NCBI RefSeq assembly: GCF_003687725.1
Contig: NZ_RDOJ01000006.1
Coordinates: 1-64,000, forward strand
Source of the DNA: Faecalibacter macacae
Lineage (GTDB): Bacteria; Bacteroidota; Bacteroidia; Flavobacteriales; Weeksellaceae
Length of the DNA: 64,000 nt
Reading direction: 5' to 3'
The notes under the pieces are model-generated. The model was not told the DNA's origin. It did not search any database and saw nothing but the letters and a program-made list of their open reading frames with translations. Below, piece by piece: positions 52,931-62,475 of this stretch. The position numbers were made by a program, and so were the translations under genes. The stretch's first letter is position 1. The number at the start of each line of letters is the position of its first letter.

Positions 52931-54088
52931 ATGTTTGATATTAAACAACTTAAAGAACTATATCCTTCTTTTAGACAAGAAGGTTTTGATAATAAATGGT
53001 TAAACTATGCTGCTTTAAATCAATATTTTGATAAAGTAAATTTTGATAAAGTAGAAATTGGTAAATCATTTTTAGGGAACTCTATTTATAAATTTTCATT
53101 CGGTAATGGACCAAAACGTGTATTGATTTGGTCACAGATGCATGGAAACGAATCTTCGGGTACACGTGCAATGTTTGATGTTTTAAATTTTTTAGAAACA
53201 AATCATTCAGTTGCAAAAACGATTTTAGATAATATAACATTTGATTTTATTCCGATGTTAAATCCAGATGGAGCAAATGTAAATATTCGTCGTAATGCTG
53301 TTGGTATTGATATCAATCGAGATTTTTTAGCTCAACAATCGACAGAAATACATGTGTTGTTAAGTCAAATAGAATCAAATAATTATCAAATATTATTTAA
53401 TTTACACGATCAACGTACAATTTTCAATGTAGGTCAAACGAAAGAACCTGCTACATTATCATTTTTGGCACCTTCCTATAATTTAGAAGAAGATGTGAAC
53501 GAAGTTCGACAGCAAACAATGGGAATTATCCAAGCTATGAATATTGAATTACAAAAAGTGATTCCGGGTAAAATAGGTCGTTATACATCAGAATTTTATC
53601 CGATGTCAACAGGAGACAATTTTACAAAGATGGGGTATCCATGTGTATTATTTGAGGCGGGTCATTATCCAAATGATTACCAAAGAAACGAAACACGTAA
53701 ATACAATGCTTTGGCTATTTTAGCAGGTTTAAATGCAATTGCAACTCAAACAGAATTTGATTTTGATCAATATGAATTAATTCCACAAAATGGTCAAAAA
53801 TTCTTAGATATAGTTTTACGTAATGTAAAAGTGGTAAATGGTGATAAAGTTTCTGTTTTAGATTTAGGAATTTACTATGATGATGTGTATGATCCTTTAT
53901 TGAATGAAGTGGTAGAGAAAGGTTCTATTATTGAATTGGGAGATTTAAGAAAATTCTTTGGACATATAGATATAGATGTAAAAGAAGCTGAATATATAGG
54001 TTTAACCAATCAATTTCCGCAACTAAATCAAAAAGCAACATTTCAAGTTGGAGAATATAAATTAGTGAATGGACGTATTATTCAATAA
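52931..54088 (+). CDS. M14 family zinc carboxypeptidase-like protein
   Basis: 385 residues. Zinc ligands His71 and Glu74 in QMHGNESSG and His159 in NLHDQR, with the catalytic Glu at about 242 in FEAGHYPND, fit the M14 peptidase family. No signal peptide, so it appears cytoplasmic, unlike most M14 enzymes; it may process peptidoglycan peptides or deacylate an amino acid derivative. A C-terminal beta region (about 275-385) is extra. Coupled to the acyltransferase-like gene. Confidence 0.85.
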   Translation: MFDIKQLKELYPSFRQEGFDNKWLNYAALNQYFDKVNFDKVEIGKSFLGNSIYKFSFGNGPKRVLIWSQMHGNESSGTRAMFDVLNFLETNHSVAKTILDNITFDFIPMLNPDGANVNIRRNAVGIDINRDFLAQQSTEIHVLLSQIESNNYQILFNLHDQRTIFNVGQTKEPATLSFLAPSYNLEEDVNEVRQQTMGIIQAMNIELQKVIPGKIGRYTSEFYPMSTGDNFTKMGYPCVLFEAGHYPNDYQRNETRKYNALAILAGLNAIATQTEFDFDQYELIPQNGQKFLDIVLRNVKVVNGDKVSVLDLGIYYDDVYDPLLNEVVEKGSIIELGDLRKFFGHIDIDVKEAEYIGLTNQFPQLNQKATFQVGEYKLVNGRIIQ

Positions 54089-54119
54089 AAATACTATATT
54101 TAAATCAAGAAAAAACGCA

Positions 54120-54680
54120 ATGAAAAAAATATATCAACTAACCTTATTAACCATTTTAGTTTTTACTTTTTCGGCTTGTCAAACTCAACATAAAGTATTA
54201 AATAGAGAAATAAAATCTGAAACTGGTGAGCGATTTTTGATCGGAGAATTTGATAGAAATGCATTACAACAAAAACATTATATAAATTGGTATAATGAAG
54301 AGTATGATGCTTATGAAGTTGAAAACTCAAAATTAGTCAATTTAAAAAAATCAGATTTTAAATCTTTAAAAATTGAAGTTTTTGTTGGAACTTGGTGTAG
54401 CGATTCTCAGAGAGAATTACCTCGTTTTTACAAAATTTTAGAAAACTTAAAATTTCCTATTGAAAGTAGGTTAAATGTATATGGTGTTAATCGTCAAAAG
54501 AAAAGTTTCTACGGAGAAGAGATAGGAAAAGATATCACACATGTTCCTACAATTATCGTTTATAAAAAAGGAAAAGAAATAGGTCGAATAGTAGAAAGTC
54601 CAGTTTCTGGTTACTTAGAAGAAGATTTTGAAAAGATTGTTAATGGAAATCCTTTAACACCAAATTACGCTGAAGATTGA
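54120..54680 (+). CDS. Thioredoxin-like lipoprotein with a single active-site Cys
   Basis: 186 residues from the ATG at 54120, placed directly before a lipoprotein signal (lipobox FSAC, Cys20). The thioredoxin-like domain has VGTWCSDSQRELPRFYKIL, so the usual CxxC is CSDS: Cys93 is kept, the resolving Cys is Ser96. THVPTIIVYKKGKE has the cis-Pro. A one-Cys thiol function (bacterioredoxin- or monothiol-like) is likely. The longer frame to 54069 overlaps the peptidase gene and lacks a signal. The stop overlaps the next start. Confidence 0.8.
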   Translation: MKKIYQLTLLTILVFTFSACQTQHKVLNREIKSETGERFLIGEFDRNALQQKHYINWYNEEYDAYEVENSKLVNLKKSDFKSLKIEVFVGTWCSDSQRELPRFYKILENLKFPIESRLNVYGVNRQKKSFYGEEIGKDITHVPTIIVYKKGKEIGRIVESPVSGYLEEDFEKIVNGNPLTPNYAED

Positions 54681-55288
54681 AAAAAACAGGATTAATATCA
54701 ATAATTGCTTTTATACTTGGATCAATTCTTACGATTTGGGGTGTAAAATCTTGTGAGAAAAAAACATATTCAGAAGATTCAAGAGTGATAGCGTATCAAA
54801 TCAATAAAATGAATAAAATGGTTGTTGCAGAACAATCTTTATCAGAGATTTATACACACACATCAAAGAAATCTTTACCAGGTTTAGGAAGTATATATTC
54901 TGCCGATAAAAAAGTAACGATGCTTGTTAATGGTAAAGTACAGGCGAGTTATGACTTATCTAAAATGGAAGTAGAATTGGACTCAGTCAATAAAAAAATT
55001 CTAATCAAATCAATTCCAGAAGTCGATTTGAAGGTTTTCCCAGATGTTGATTTTTACGATATGGATCAAAGTGTCTTTAATAAGTTTGAGAAAAGTGAAT
55101 TAAACGAAATTAAAAAACGAGGAATCGCGAAAATGGAGGAGAAAATTGATCGTAATAAACTAAAAACAGAAGCGCATCAACAATTGATTCAAAATTTATC
55201 TGATATCTATCAAATTGCTAAAATATACGGTTGGGAAGTAGAGGATAAAACTATTTACGCAACAGAATTAAAAAAGATATTTCTTTAA
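54677..55288 (+). CDS. DUF4230 family membrane-anchored protein
   Basis: 203 residues from a TTG at 54677 that overlaps the preceding stop (TTGA), which implies translational coupling. One N-terminal helix (about 5-22) and an extracytoplasmic domain resembling DUF4230 (VVAEQSLSEIYTH, ... NKKILIKSIPEVDLKVFPDVDFYDM). Function unknown. There is no ATG near the anchor, so TTG is the only start that keeps the helix. Confidence 0.78.
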   Translation: MKKTGLISIIAFILGSILTIWGVKSCEKKTYSEDSRVIAYQINKMNKMVVAEQSLSEIYTHTSKKSLPGLGSIYSADKKVTMLVNGKVQASYDLSKMEVELDSVNKKILIKSIPEVDLKVFPDVDFYDMDQSVFNKFEKSELNEIKKRGIAKMEEKIDRNKLKTEAHQQLIQNLSDIYQIAKIYGWEVEDKTIYATELKKIFL

Positions 55289-55294
55289 ATATAT

Positions 55295-55321
55295 AATCCA
55301 TCCTGAGGGGTGGATTTTTTT
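55295..55321 (+). terminator. Terminator of the DUF4230 cluster
   Basis: AATCCATCC pairs with GGTGGATT (one bulge), then T residues. Confidence 0.72.
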
Positions 55322-55395
55322 ATATTAAAAATTTAATAAATTCTTTTTCCTAATAAAATATTAAAGTTTTATTTTCGCTAAATATTAAAATTATT

Positions 55396-56424
55396 ATGAA
55401 TTGGCGTAGACTTTTACTACCTTTTTCTGGAATTTACTGGGGAATAACAACTATACGTAATGTTTTTTACGATTTGGGATTGATGCGTACAACATCTTTT
55501 GATTTACCTATCATTAATGTAGGGAATTTATCAGTTGGTGGTACCGGAAAATCGCCTCATGTAATGTATCTGATCGATCTTTTAAAAGACGAAAAAATGA
55601 CTTGTACTTTAAGTAGAGGTTATGGCCGCAAAACTTCGGGTTTTCGTATCGCAAATTATGATTCTAAAGTTTTTGATATTGGTGATGAACCAATGCAATT
55701 TTTTAGAAGATTTAAGAATAAAATCTTGATTTCAGTTTGCGAAAGCAGAGTATTAGGTGTTCAGAATTTATTAAAACACTATTATCCAGAACTTATAATT
55801 TTGGATGATGCTTTTCAGCATAGACAAATTAAGGCAGGTTTCAATATTCTTTTAACAGATTACAATCAACCATTTTTCGAGGATTTTTTATTGCCAGGTG
55901 GTGATTTAAGAGAAAGTAGAGCAGGTGCTAAACGTGCAGACATTATCATCGTAACAAAATGTCCAGATTCTATTCCAAACGAAAGATTTCAGGTATTTCA
56001 AGATAAAATTAAGTTGAAAGAGAATCAACAATTATTTTTCTCTCGTATTATTTATGATAATCAATTGATTGGTGCTACGCACAATCTTCAACAAACTGAA
56101 TGGATTAACAAAAATGTGATTTTAGTTACCGGAATTGCAAATCCGACAAGTTTAGTGAATTTTGCTGAAGCAAACTTTAAAAATGTATTGCATTTAATGT
56201 ATCCAGATCATCATAATTTCAAAGACGTAGAAATTGACTATATTCGCAAACGATTTGATGAAACTGAAGGTGATAAAATTATTTTAACAACCGAGAAAGA
56301 TTATATGAGGTTGCTAGAAGAAGGTTCGTTAAAAGATAATATGTACTATTTGCCGATTCGAATCGAGTTAAACGATAAAGAGAAATTTAATCAAACTATT
56401 TTAGAGTATGTTAGAACGCATTAA
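55396..56424 (+). CDS. lpxK: Tetraacyldisaccharide 4'-kinase
   Basis: 342 residues. P-loop GNLSVGGTGKSP (43-54), then LSRGYGRKTSGF, DDAFQHRQIKA and LPGGDLRES, all LpxK signatures. Phosphorylates the 4' position of the lipid A disaccharide at the inner membrane. Its 3' end overlaps the purine nucleoside phosphorylase gene by 17 nt, so the two are co-transcribed. Confidence 0.95.
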   Translation: MNWRRLLLPFSGIYWGITTIRNVFYDLGLMRTTSFDLPIINVGNLSVGGTGKSPHVMYLIDLLKDEKMTCTLSRGYGRKTSGFRIANYDSKVFDIGDEPMQFFRRFKNKILISVCESRVLGVQNLLKHYYPELIILDDAFQHRQIKAGFNILLTDYNQPFFEDFLLPGGDLRESRAGAKRADIIIVTKCPDSIPNERFQVFQDKIKLKENQQLFFSRIIYDNQLIGATHNLQQTEWINKNVILVTGIANPTSLVNFAEANFKNVLHLMYPDHHNFKDVEIDYIRKRFDETEGDKIILTTEKDYMRLLEEGSLKDNMYYLPIRIELNDKEKFNQTILEYVRTH

Positions 56425-57220
56425 TGAAGCTGTAAAATACATCAATAATATTATTCCTACTACGCCAGAATTCGTAATTGTATTAGGATCTGGATTAGGA
56501 AAATTAGAAGATGAAGTAGAGGATCCGATTGTAATCAACTACCAAGATATTCCTGGATTTCCACAAGTTACTGTAGAAGGACACAAAGGTCATTTAGTAT
56601 TTGGAAAAATTTTAGGTAAAAATGTATTAATGATGGCTGGTCGTTTCCACTACTACGAAGGATACTCTATGCAGGAAGTTACTTTCCCAATGCGAGTTTT
56701 CAAAGGATTAGGAATCGAAAAAGTAATCTTATCAAATGCTTCGGGAGGTGTTAATCCAAGCTTCAAAGTGGGTGATGTTATGATTTTAAAAGATCACATC
56801 AACATGATGCCAGAGCACCCATTACGTGGTAAAAATATCGACGAGTTAGGACCTCGTTTCGTAGATATGTCAAAAGCGTATGACAAAGAAATGTTAGATG
56901 CAGCGGTAGACTTCGCAGCTAAAAACGATATCTTAGTTCATACAGGTGTTTACGTAGGTTTACAAGGGCCAACTTTCGAAACTCCATCAGAATATGGATT
57001 AGTTCGTTTCATTGGTGGTGATGCTGTAGGTATGTCTACTGTACCAGAAGTTATTGTTGCTAAACACATGAGCATGCGTGTTTTCTGTGTTTCTGTAATT
57101 ACTGACTTAGGTGGTCCAGAAATTGCTTTCCCAGTTTCTCACGAAGAAGTATTAGATGCAGCAAACAAAGCAATGCCAAACGTTATTAGCATTGTAAAAA
57201 GTGTGATCGAAACTTGTTAA
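56408..57220 (+). CDS. Purine nucleoside phosphorylase
   Basis: 270 residues of the trimeric PNP-I type. Motifs: VIVLGSGLGKL, VEGHKGHLVFG, AGRFHYYEGYSM, NASGGVNPSFKVGDVM, and GGDAVGMSTVPEVIVA with the purine/ribose site. Cleaves inosine and guanosine with phosphate to give base and ribose-1-phosphate for salvage. Pairs with the deoxynucleoside kinase only at the pathway level, as that gene is 26 kb away. Confidence 0.94.
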   Translation: MLERINEAVKYINNIIPTTPEFVIVLGSGLGKLEDEVEDPIVINYQDIPGFPQVTVEGHKGHLVFGKILGKNVLMMAGRFHYYEGYSMQEVTFPMRVFKGLGIEKVILSNASGGVNPSFKVGDVMILKDHINMMPEHPLRGKNIDELGPRFVDMSKAYDKEMLDAAVDFAAKNDILVHTGVYVGLQGPTFETPSEYGLVRFIGGDAVGMSTVPEVIVAKHMSMRVFCVSVITDLGGPEIAFPVSHEEVLDAANKAMPNVISIVKSVIETC

Positions 57221-57243
57221 TTCAAGCTCGAATTATAATTTCA

Positions 57244-57271
57244 AACGTCTAAGGGAACTTAGGCGTTTTTT
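57244..57271 (+). terminator. Terminator of the lpxK operon
   Basis: AACGtCTAAG, loop GGAA, CTTAGgCGTT, then T residues. Confidence 0.82.
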
Positions 57272-57276
57272 ATGCT

Positions 57277-57284
57277 TAATTTTG
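57277..57284 (+). promoter_or_regulatory. -7 box of the SRPBCC gene
   Basis: TAATTTTG, ending 4 nt before the ATG, which implies a leaderless mRNA. Confidence 0.5.
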
Positions 57285-57288
57285 ACGT

Positions 57289-57744
57289 ATGAAACATAAA
57301 TTATATTACGAACAACATATTAATGCATCGATTGATGAGGTTTGGAACTTCTTTTCTGATGCGAAGAATTTGAAAGAATTAACGCCGAAAGAAATGAATA
57401 TGAAAGTTATTTCTGATTTAAAAGTAACGGAACTTTTTGAAGGAATGAAAATTGCTTATTTCGTTTCGCCATTATTTCATATTCCAGTTTTTTGGGAGAC
57501 TGAAATTATAAAATTAGAAGATAAACACCAATTTATTGATATTCAGAAAAAAGGACCATTTAGATTATGGAAACATACGCATACATTTATCGAAATTGAT
57601 AATGGAGTGAAAATGATTGATGAGGTTGAATATGAACTGCCTTTTGGGAGATTTGGCGATTTATTTCATCAACCTTTAGTTTTAAATAATCTTGAAGATT
57701 TATTTGATTATCGTAAGAAAATATGCAATGAAATCTTTCGATAG
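57289..57744 (+). CDS. SRPBCC (START-like) ligand-binding protein
   Basis: 151 residues, a single SRPBCC domain without signal or membrane segment. It starts with the canonical YYEQHINASIDEVWNFFSDAKNL. The conserved WETEIIKLEDKHQFIDIQ and VKMIDEVEYELPFG follow the polyketide-cyclase/dehydrase family pattern. Ligand unknown. Its ATG lies 4 nt after the -7 box. Confidence 0.85.
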   Translation: MKHKLYYEQHINASIDEVWNFFSDAKNLKELTPKEMNMKVISDLKVTELFEGMKIAYFVSPLFHIPVFWETEIIKLEDKHQFIDIQKKGPFRLWKHTHTFIEIDNGVKMIDEVEYELPFGRFGDLFHQPLVLNNLEDLFDYRKKICNEIFR

Positions 57745-57770
57745 GATTTAAAATGTTTGAACAAAAATTC

Positions 57771-57828
57771 GGCGATATTTTTCACAAAACTAATTTAAGA
57801 ATCTTCAGTTGCTTGCTCAAATATCGCC
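57771..57828. terminator. Long-loop inverted repeat
   Basis: GGCGATATTT (57771-57780) pairs with AAATATCGCC (57819-57828) around 38 nt, between convergent genes. Similar in design to the long-loop hairpin at 683-761; probably a terminator. Confidence 0.5.
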
Positions 57829-57855
57829 AAAAAGTGTGCAATAAGTTGTTTGTAA

Positions 57856-58317
57856 TTAATGGGAAATTTCTTCTTGCGATTTAAGATTTTCTTGTGTCTC
57901 TTTGTATTCGTATTGGGTTAAAACTCCATTTTTAAAGGTTAAATGTAAATATTCTTCGTACAGCGAACCATTTAACGTTTCATTCCATTTTAATATTTTT
58001 CCTTGCGGAACTTTTATTGTTCCAGAAAACCATTTGGCAAAAACCTCTTCCTGTAATGGAAATAAAAAGTTCATATCCACTTCATCAAATCCATCTAAGT
58101 AACCTCTAAAGTTAATTAAATACAATTCGTTGTCTTTAATTTCCCATTTTCCGTAATATCCTCTCCAACAAGTTGGGGATGGTGGCGTAAAATAGGGTGG
58201 ATTATTAAATGTAATAAAGTATTGGTGTAATGGCTGTTGATCTATAAAATATTGTTCACCTTCCATAAGGAAGACTTCTCCAATTTGTGGTGTCATTTTT
58301 AAAGTGGTTTGACCCAA
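57856..58317 (-). CDS. Conserved hypothetical protein
   Basis: 153 residues, soluble, without signal peptide (the second Met at residue 8 could be the start). The core CWRGYYGKWEIKDNELYLINFRG followed by acidic and aromatic strands looks beta-rich and is shared by small proteins of unknown function in several phyla, as far as I recall. The charged tail (residues 138-153) is rich in Glu/Lys. Convergent with the SRPBCC gene. Function unknown. Confidence 0.65.
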   Translation of the reverse strand: MGQTTLKMTPQIGEVFLMEGEQYFIDQQPLHQYFITFNNPPYFTPPSPTCWRGYYGKWEIKDNELYLINFRGYLDGFDEVDMNFLFPLQEEVFAKWFSGTIKVPQGKILKWNETLNGSLYEEYLHLTFKNGVLTQYEYKETQENLKSQEEISH

Positions 58318-58445
58318 ATATATAAAAGCAACTACCTATTATTGAAATTAAACAATGATTATTTTAACGAAATTGTAAAAATTGACGGATTAAAATAAAT
58401 AGTGTGTAAATTATCATGACTTAAATTAATAAAACAATAATTTAA

Positions 58446-59387
58446 TTATTTTATAATGATTCTTTCTCCTTGTTGTGGGTAGATGAAATTTAGACCTAAA
58501 TTGTTCAATTTATCTAATTCTTTTTTGATAATAGAAACATTATCACCTTTTGGTTTGATATGAGTTACAACAATATTTAAATTCTTCATCTGTTTCTTCC
58601 CTACATATTTTGCTAAAACTTGCATTTCTTCTATAAATAAATTTGGTGTTAAATGCCCAAATAATAAATGATCTGGTTGATTGTTTGGAAAAGAAACTTC
58701 GAGCATAATGGTTTTTAATTTTCCAGCTTTAATTTCTGGAGCAATATCTTTCCAAACGTTTTCTAAATGATTTGTTTTTTCAATTCTATCTGCTCCTGTA
58801 TCTCCAAAATAGATTAAAGATTGAGTTTTTGTAGCAACTTTTAGCGCTGCACTTTTCCACGGATTTACATGGCTTAACTCGTATATTTTAGCTTCCAAAT
58901 TTGTTCCATCAATTAAAAAAGTATCTAAATGTTGATGTTTTTTATAGTGATATTTATTGATGATTGGTGCTTCTCCTTCACTACCAAAATTAGCCCAAGC
59001 TGCATTAGTAAAATAATTATTTTTTAAAACGTCAATCATTTCAGCTGTACCATAAATAGGTTTTTTACTATCCTCTGGCGAATTAATAATCATTCCACCT
59101 AAATGATCTAAATGTCCGTGAGAAATAAAATAACCTTTAATATATTCTTTTAAAACTGTAGAAATATCTGTTGTAAAAGTTTCTTTTTCAATGGCTTTTT
59201 TAATACCAGAATAAATCGTTCCGCCATCCATTGTTATGTATTGATTGCTATTTGTTTCAGCAACTAAATAAGAGGAAAGATTGCTTTCGTCCGATCCACC
59301 ATAAACACCCAAAGGAACAATTTCTAATGATTGTCCAAATCCACTTAAATGACCAAAAGATAAGAAAGCGATCAAATACTTTTTCAT
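58446..59387 (-). CDS. Class II 3',5'-cyclic-nucleotide phosphodiesterase (secreted, MBL-like fold)
   Basis: 313 residues with a signal peptide (1-19, GFGQ). The stretch HGHLDHLGGMIINSP (His90, His92, Asp94, His95 as metal ligands) fits the signature of class II cyclic-nucleotide phosphodiesterases (yeast PDE1, Vibrio CpdP), which is H-x-H-L-D-H followed by G, two hydrophobics and S-P. Further ligands are in YFGDTGADRI and FGHLTPNLF. It hydrolyses cAMP or cGMP outside the cytoplasm in known homologues. Monocistronic. Confidence 0.88.
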   Translation of the reverse strand: MKKYLIAFLSFGHLSGFGQSLEIVPLGVYGGSDESNLSSYLVAETNSNQYITMDGGTIYSGIKKAIEKETFTTDISTVLKEYIKGYFISHGHLDHLGGMIINSPEDSKKPIYGTAEMIDVLKNNYFTNAAWANFGSEGEAPIINKYHYKKHQHLDTFLIDGTNLEAKIYELSHVNPWKSAALKVATKTQSLIYFGDTGADRIEKTNHLENVWKDIAPEIKAGKLKTIMLEVSFPNNQPDHLLFGHLTPNLFIEEMQVLAKYVGKKQMKNLNIVVTHIKPKGDNVSIIKKELDKLNNLGLNFIYPQQGERIIIK

Positions 59388-59498
59388 AAACTAATATTTT
59401 ATCAAAAATACTTACTAATTCGGCTAAAAGTCTACATTTTTATGGGCTTAATTAAACTATTTGTAATTATTTTAGTCTAATACTGAAAAACACAACAC

Positions 59499-62372
59499 AT
59501 GATACAAAACTTACTTGCCAAGAAAAGTACAGTAGTTTCTTATTCTCAAGAATTTATACGCAGAAAAGCAATTGCGTTAACAGCTGTTACTTTATTGTCT
59601 ACACAAGTAGATGCACAAAAGAAACCATTAGATCATACAGTTTATGACGAATGGCAATCTATTGGATATTCAATTTTATCAAATAATGGAAACTGGGTTG
59701 CATACCAAGTTAAAACTCAGGAAAGTGATAATACATTAGGAATTTTTGGAATTCCAACACAAAAGAATTTTGAATTTCATCGTGGAGATCAAGTAAAATT
59801 CACTTCAGATTCTAATTTTGCTATTTTTAATATCAAACCTTTTTACAAAGATTTAAAAGAGGTTCGAATTAAAAAGAAGAAAGAACACGAAATAGCTAAA
59901 GATTCGATTGGAATTATCAATTTATCAACTCAAAAAGTAGAGAAATTACCGAATTTAAAATCTTTTAAAGTTCCAGAAAAAGGAGGGTCATTTGTTGCGT
60001 ATTTAACACATAAAGAAGAACCAAAAAAAGATTCAACTAAAGTAAAAGATAAAAAAGAAGCGCCTAAAAAGGATGCGAAAAAAGATCAACCGTTAGATTT
60101 AATTCTTAGAAATTTAGCAACAGGTAAAAAGGAAACTTTTAAAAATGTTGTGGATTATGATTTCAGTGAAAATGGTAAAAAATTAATTTTTTCTACTAAA
60201 CCAGAAAAGAAAGATTCTACAGATAAAACTCAATACGGAGTATACTTAGTAAATACTGCTAATTTCTCTAAACAATTAGTTGTAGAAGGAAAAGGTGAAT
60301 ATAAACAATTTGCTTTTGATGAAAATGCTTCACAAGTTTCATTCTTTGGAACGAAAGAAGGTGAGAAAGTTAAGACAAAAACCTATCAATATTATTATGC
60401 TAAATTACCGTTAACTGGGAAAATTGATTCTGCTAAGATTGAAAATTTACCAACGGATTGGGTAGTTTCTGAACATAGAAAACCAAGTTTTAGTAAAGAT
60501 GGTAAAAAATTGTTTTTAGGAGTTGCACCAAAACCAGTAGAGAAAGACACGACGTTAATTGCTGATGATTACGCAAAAGTTGATATTTGGCACTGGAATG
60601 AAGATCATATTCAACCAATGCAATTAAAGAATGTTGATCGCGAGAAAAAACGTTCATACTTAGTTTCAATTGATCCAACAAATCCTTCAAAGATGGTTCA
60701 GTTAGCTGATGCATCGATGAATCAAGTTGAATTAGTTGCAAACGGAAACGCTGATTATGCAATTGGATCTTCAGATAATATGTACCGTGTTTCTTCGCAA
60801 TGGGATATTTCTGGTCGTAAAGATTATTATTTAGTAGATGTTAATACTGGTCGTCGTTTACCAATTGTAAATGGTTTAGTAGGTCGTTTAACAGCATCGC
60901 CAACTGGTAAATATATCGTGTATTACAACAGAGAAAATCATTTATGGCATTCATTTAATCCAGCAACAAAACAGACAGTTATTTTAAATAAAAAATTAAA
61001 AGTTTCTTTTGAAGACGAGGAAAATGATATGCCTACAGAAGCGCGTGAATACGGTATTGTTTACTTTACGAATAATGATGAAACAGTTTTAATCAAGGAT
61101 AGATATGATATTTGGGAATTTGATTTAACAGGAAAAAAGAAACCAAATAATGTTACAAATAATTTTGGTCGTAAGAATGATATCACGTTTGATATTAAAA
61201 AATTACACGATGATATAGAAACGTTAGATCGTAATAAAGATGTATATTTAACTGCATTCAATAATAAAACTAAAGCTTCAGGCGTTTACAAAGGAAACAT
61301 CGAAAAAGCTAAAAATCCTGAATTAGTTAAAATGTCAGACATGTACGCTGCTCAGAACATGAAGAAAGCGAAAGATGCTGATATATTTATTTATTTGAAA
61401 GAAACGGTGAAAGATCCTGCGGATATTTATGTTTCGAAAGATTTCGTTAATGAAACGAAAGTAACTGATATCAATCCACAACAAGCAGATTACATTTGGG
61501 AAACATCTGAATTAGTTGAATGGAAAACATATTCTGGTAAAAAGGCAACCGGTGTTTTATATAAACCAGAAAACTTTGATGAGAATAAACAATATCCAAT
61601 GATTGTGTATTTCTACGAAAAAGTTTCTGATGGATTAAATCGTTACCAAGAACCAGCTCCAACACGTTCTCGTTTAAATCATTCATACTTTGTAAGTAAC
61701 GGATATATTGTATTTACACCAGACATTTCTTATGAAGATGGGCATCCAGGTAAATCTGCAGAAGATTATATCAATTCAGGTGTTGAAGCTTTAAAGAAAA
61801 ATAAATGGGTTGCTGGAGATAAAATCGGAATTCAAGGTCAAAGTTGGGGTGGATATCAAGTAGCACATTTAATTACGCGTACAAATATGTATGCAGCGGC
61901 TTGGTCTGGTGCACCAGTTTGGAATATGACTTCTGCTTATGGTGGAATTCGTTGGCAAACAGGTATGTCTCGTCAATTCCAATACGAACGTACACAAAGT
62001 AGAATTGGTAAAAATCTTTGGGAAGCTCAGGATTTATACATCGAAAATTCGCCTTTATTTTATACGCCAAATGTAAATACACCAGTTGCAATTATGCACA
62101 ATGATAATGACGGAGCTGTGCCGTGGTACCAAGGTATTGAAATGTTTATGGCACTACGTCGTTTAGGAAAACCAGCATGGTTGTTAAATTACAACAACGA
62201 TGAACATAACTTAATGAATCGTGCCAATAGAAATGATATTCAAAGACGTCAACAACAATTTTTTGATCATTATTTAAAAGGTGCTCCTGCTCCGAAATGG
62301 ATGACTACTGGAGTTCCTGCTACAATGAAAGGAATTGATTGGGGCTTTGAAGTGGAAGAAGTAAATCATTAA
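59499..62372 (+). CDS. S9 family prolyl oligopeptidase-like exopeptidase
   Basis: 957 residues. Signal segment (hydrophobic about 24-38, cleavage near VDAQ), an N-terminal beta-propeller (about 50-680, with Lys-rich insertions near 170-200), and a C-terminal alpha/beta-hydrolase domain with GIQGQSWGGYQVAHL (nucleophile Ser782), Asp in HNDNDGAVPWYQG and His in NNDEHNLMN. It resembles Bacteroidota S9 peptidases exported to the periplasm or surface, of the DPP/acylaminoacyl type. Preferred peptide unknown. Confidence 0.92.
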   Translation: MIQNLLAKKSTVVSYSQEFIRRKAIALTAVTLLSTQVDAQKKPLDHTVYDEWQSIGYSILSNNGNWVAYQVKTQESDNTLGIFGIPTQKNFEFHRGDQVKFTSDSNFAIFNIKPFYKDLKEVRIKKKKEHEIAKDSIGIINLSTQKVEKLPNLKSFKVPEKGGSFVAYLTHKEEPKKDSTKVKDKKEAPKKDAKKDQPLDLILRNLATGKKETFKNVVDYDFSENGKKLIFSTKPEKKDSTDKTQYGVYLVNTANFSKQLVVEGKGEYKQFAFDENASQVSFFGTKEGEKVKTKTYQYYYAKLPLTGKIDSAKIENLPTDWVVSEHRKPSFSKDGKKLFLGVAPKPVEKDTTLIADDYAKVDIWHWNEDHIQPMQLKNVDREKKRSYLVSIDPTNPSKMVQLADASMNQVELVANGNADYAIGSSDNMYRVSSQWDISGRKDYYLVDVNTGRRLPIVNGLVGRLTASPTGKYIVYYNRENHLWHSFNPATKQTVILNKKLKVSFEDEENDMPTEAREYGIVYFTNNDETVLIKDRYDIWEFDLTGKKKPNNVTNNFGRKNDITFDIKKLHDDIETLDRNKDVYLTAFNNKTKASGVYKGNIEKAKNPELVKMSDMYAAQNMKKAKDADIFIYLKETVKDPADIYVSKDFVNETKVTDINPQQADYIWETSELVEWKTYSGKKATGVLYKPENFDENKQYPMIVYFYEKVSDGLNRYQEPAPTRSRLNHSYFVSNGYIVFTPDISYEDGHPGKSAEDYINSGVEALKKNKWVAGDKIGIQGQSWGGYQVAHLITRTNMYAAAWSGAPVWNMTSAYGGIRWQTGMSRQFQYERTQSRIGKNLWEAQDLYIENSPLFYTPNVNTPVAIMHNDNDGAVPWYQGIEMFMALRRLGKPAWLLNYNNDEHNLMNRANRNDIQRRQQQFFDHYLKGAPAPKWMTTGVPATMKGIDWGFEVEEVNH

Positions 62373-62422
62373 TAATTAATCAATTAAATAATTAACTATT
62401 TGAGTGTTAATCTTATGTGTAC

Positions 62423-62469
62423 TTCAATATGTTTTAATAAGATTCAATAATATTCACTTTGGTTCAATA
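62423..62469. repeat. Three TTCAATA repeats at 20-bp spacing
   Basis: TTCAATA occurs at 62423-62429, 62443-62449 and 62463-62469, exactly 20 bp apart, beside the decayed integrase gene. These could be protein-binding direct repeats, for example integrase arm sites. Confidence 0.45.
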
Positions 62470-62475
62470 AATCTC

